From positions 1-5,445 of the forward strand of contig JAIRLZ010000290.1 in assembly GCA_031259035.1 (NCBI GenBank): 5,445 nt of DNA, given 5' to 3'. This document shows positions 4,481-5,445 of this stretch, piece by piece (the stretch's first letter is position 1; the number at the start of each line of letters is the position of its first letter). The stretch comes from Treponema sp. Lineage in GTDB: Bacteria; Spirochaetota; Spirochaetia; Treponematales; Breznakiellaceae. The position numbers were made by a program, and so were the translations under genes. The notes beneath the pieces were generated by a model. It made no database searches. It worked only from the letters and a program-made list of their open reading frames with translations, and was not told the origin of the DNA.

Positions 4481-5445
4481 AACCGCCTTTAACCGCGACG
4501 CGGCTTCTTCAATGGACAGCGGCTCGCTGTTTTCCCGCGCCGCCAAATTCCGCAGCGTCAGGCTCCCGCGCAGCGGGTTGTCGAGCGGTGGAATGATCAG
4601 CCATTGCACGCCCTTCTTTTCCGCGGTCATGTACTGTTTGGCGAGCTTCTCTTCGGCAAAGAAGACTTCGCAGGCAAGCCCCGCGTCCCGGAAACGCCCG
4701 GCTATGGCCTGATACGCGCCCGCGTCCGCTTCTTTCAGGCACACGACGGCTATGCGGGCGTAGGAAGCCCTTTGCTCCAGCCTGCCGAGCGCCTCCAGCG
4801 CGGCTATAAGCCTGTCCAGCCCGATGGACGTTCCCACCCCGCTTATGTTCTCTTTGGAATACAGGCTTGCGAGGTTGTCGTAGCGTCCGCCGGAACAGAT
4901 TGAGCCTATTTCCGGCATATCGTTGAGGAAGGTTTCGTATACGACGCCGGTGTAATAGTCCAGCCCCCGCGTGATGGACGGGTCAAGCGTAAAGGCGCCG
5001 GCGCCGCTAGAGTCGCCGCGAGCGGCGGCGTGTTGGAGCATACACGCCCGAAGCGCCGCGAGCCGCCCGGATTCGGGCGATGGTCCGCCTGAAAGCTCAA
5101 TGAGCCGCGCCAGAACGTCTTCAAAATCGCCCTTCGCTTCGATAAATCGCAGAATTTTTTCCGCCTTGCCGCCCGCAATGCCGGCAAGCTGATCTGCAAC
5201 CGCGTCCCGTCCGATCTTGGCTGATTTATCCACCAGCCGCAGAATATCCACGGATTTGTCAAGCAGTCCGAGGGTCGAGAGAAACCGGTTGAAAAGCCCC
5301 CGGTGGTTGATGTGTATGGAGACGTCTCCCGCGCCTATGGCTTTGAGCGTGTCGCGCATGACGAGGAGAATTTCAAAGTCGCTCGCCGGAGAATTTGAGC
5401 CGACAATATCAACGTCGCACTGGGTGAACTCGCGGTACCTTCCCC
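4469..5445 (-). CDS. hisS: Histidyl-tRNA synthetase (HisRS), N-terminus beyond window edge
   Basis: Class II synthetase that charges tRNA-His with histidine using ATP. The frame is open to the right edge and shows the last 324 residues; the first 100 or so of a typical 420-480 residue enzyme, with motif 1, are outside. The visible part begins in motif 2, GRYREFTQCDVDIVG (1-15 of the visible part). The HisRS-specific motif RGLDYYTG is at 159-166, SGGRYDNL at 184-191, and motif 3 GVGTSIGLDRL with its Arg at 202-212. A Rossmann-like anticodon-binding domain covers about 231-324. Motif 2 with FTQCDVDIVG and the SITRGLDYYTGVVYE context resemble the eukaryotic/archaeal-type HisRS more than the E. 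coli type. In the C-domain, PPLDNPLRGSLTLRNL stands where GxxE-type residues are common. HisRS is preferred over the paralogue HisZ because the anticodon domain is present. Confidence 0.95.
   Translation of the reverse strand, partial: GRYREFTQCDVDIVGSNSPASDFEILLVMRDTLKAIGAGDVSIHINHRGLFNRFLSTLGLLDKSVDILRLVDKSAKIGRDAVADQLAGIAGGKAEKILRFIEAKGDFEDVLARLIELSGGPSPESGRLAALRACMLQHAAARGDSSGAGAFTLDPSITRGLDYYTGVVYETFLNDMPEIGSICSGGRYDNLASLYSKENISGVGTSIGLDRLIAALEALGRLEQRASYARIAVVCLKEADAGAYQAIAGRFRDAGLACEVFFAEEKLAKQYMTAEKKGVQWLIIPPLDNPLRGSLTLRNLAARENSEPLSIEEAASRLKAVLEA

Noticed and set aside
4994..5030. Palindrome GGCGCCGGCGCC and a CGCCGCT/AGCGGCG stem within hisS
   Set aside because: They fall in an Ala/Gly/Ser-rich linker of the protein where GC-rich codons create such symmetry; no U-tract and no gene end is near.

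Overview
The window carries the front part of a division and cell wall (dcw) operon on the minus strand, a divergently transcribed gene of unknown function on the plus strand, and the 3' two-thirds of a histidyl-tRNA synthetase gene on the minus strand. The coding DNA is GC-rich, the single true intergenic region (about 3657-3796) is strikingly AT-rich, and almost every base elsewhere is coding. The gene set, the RsmH variant motifs and the HisRS type most resemble a spirochaete (Treponema-like). This is an inference from remembered family features, not from a search.

Layout from the right: hisS (minus, 5' end beyond base 5445) meets an unknown plus-strand gene (3797-4480) tail to tail with a 12-base overlap. 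The unknown protein seems to combine an N-terminal PD-(D/E)xK nuclease-like region with a C-terminal winged helix. Its leader holds four closely spaced G-runs. Between it and rsmH is an AT-rich divergent promoter region. For rsmH this region has a consensus sigma70-type promoter (TTGACA, 16-base spacer, TATAAT) that would leave only about 7 bases of leader, and a perfect 7-1-7 palindrome overlapping the -35 box.

The operon then runs leftward as rsmH, an FtsL-like small membrane protein, murF and mraY (C-terminus cut by the window edge). MurF makes the cytoplasmic UDP-MurNAc-pentapeptide and MraY transfers its phospho-MurNAc-pentapeptide part to undecaprenyl phosphate (lipid I). The FtsL-like protein would be a bitopic divisome component, and RsmH methylates 16S rRNA C1402. 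Compared with the textbook order (mraZ-rsmH-ftsL-ftsI-murE-murF-mraY), mraZ, ftsI and murE are missing from this stretch. An imperfect hairpin sits at the rsmH/ftsL junction immediately before a strong Shine-Dalgarno sequence and argues for a GTG start of ftsL.

I see no RNA genes, CRISPR arrays, insertion sequences or convincing terminators. The most unusual items are the unknown nuclease-like/winged-helix gene with its G-run leader, the palindrome over the rsmH promoter and the junction hairpin.
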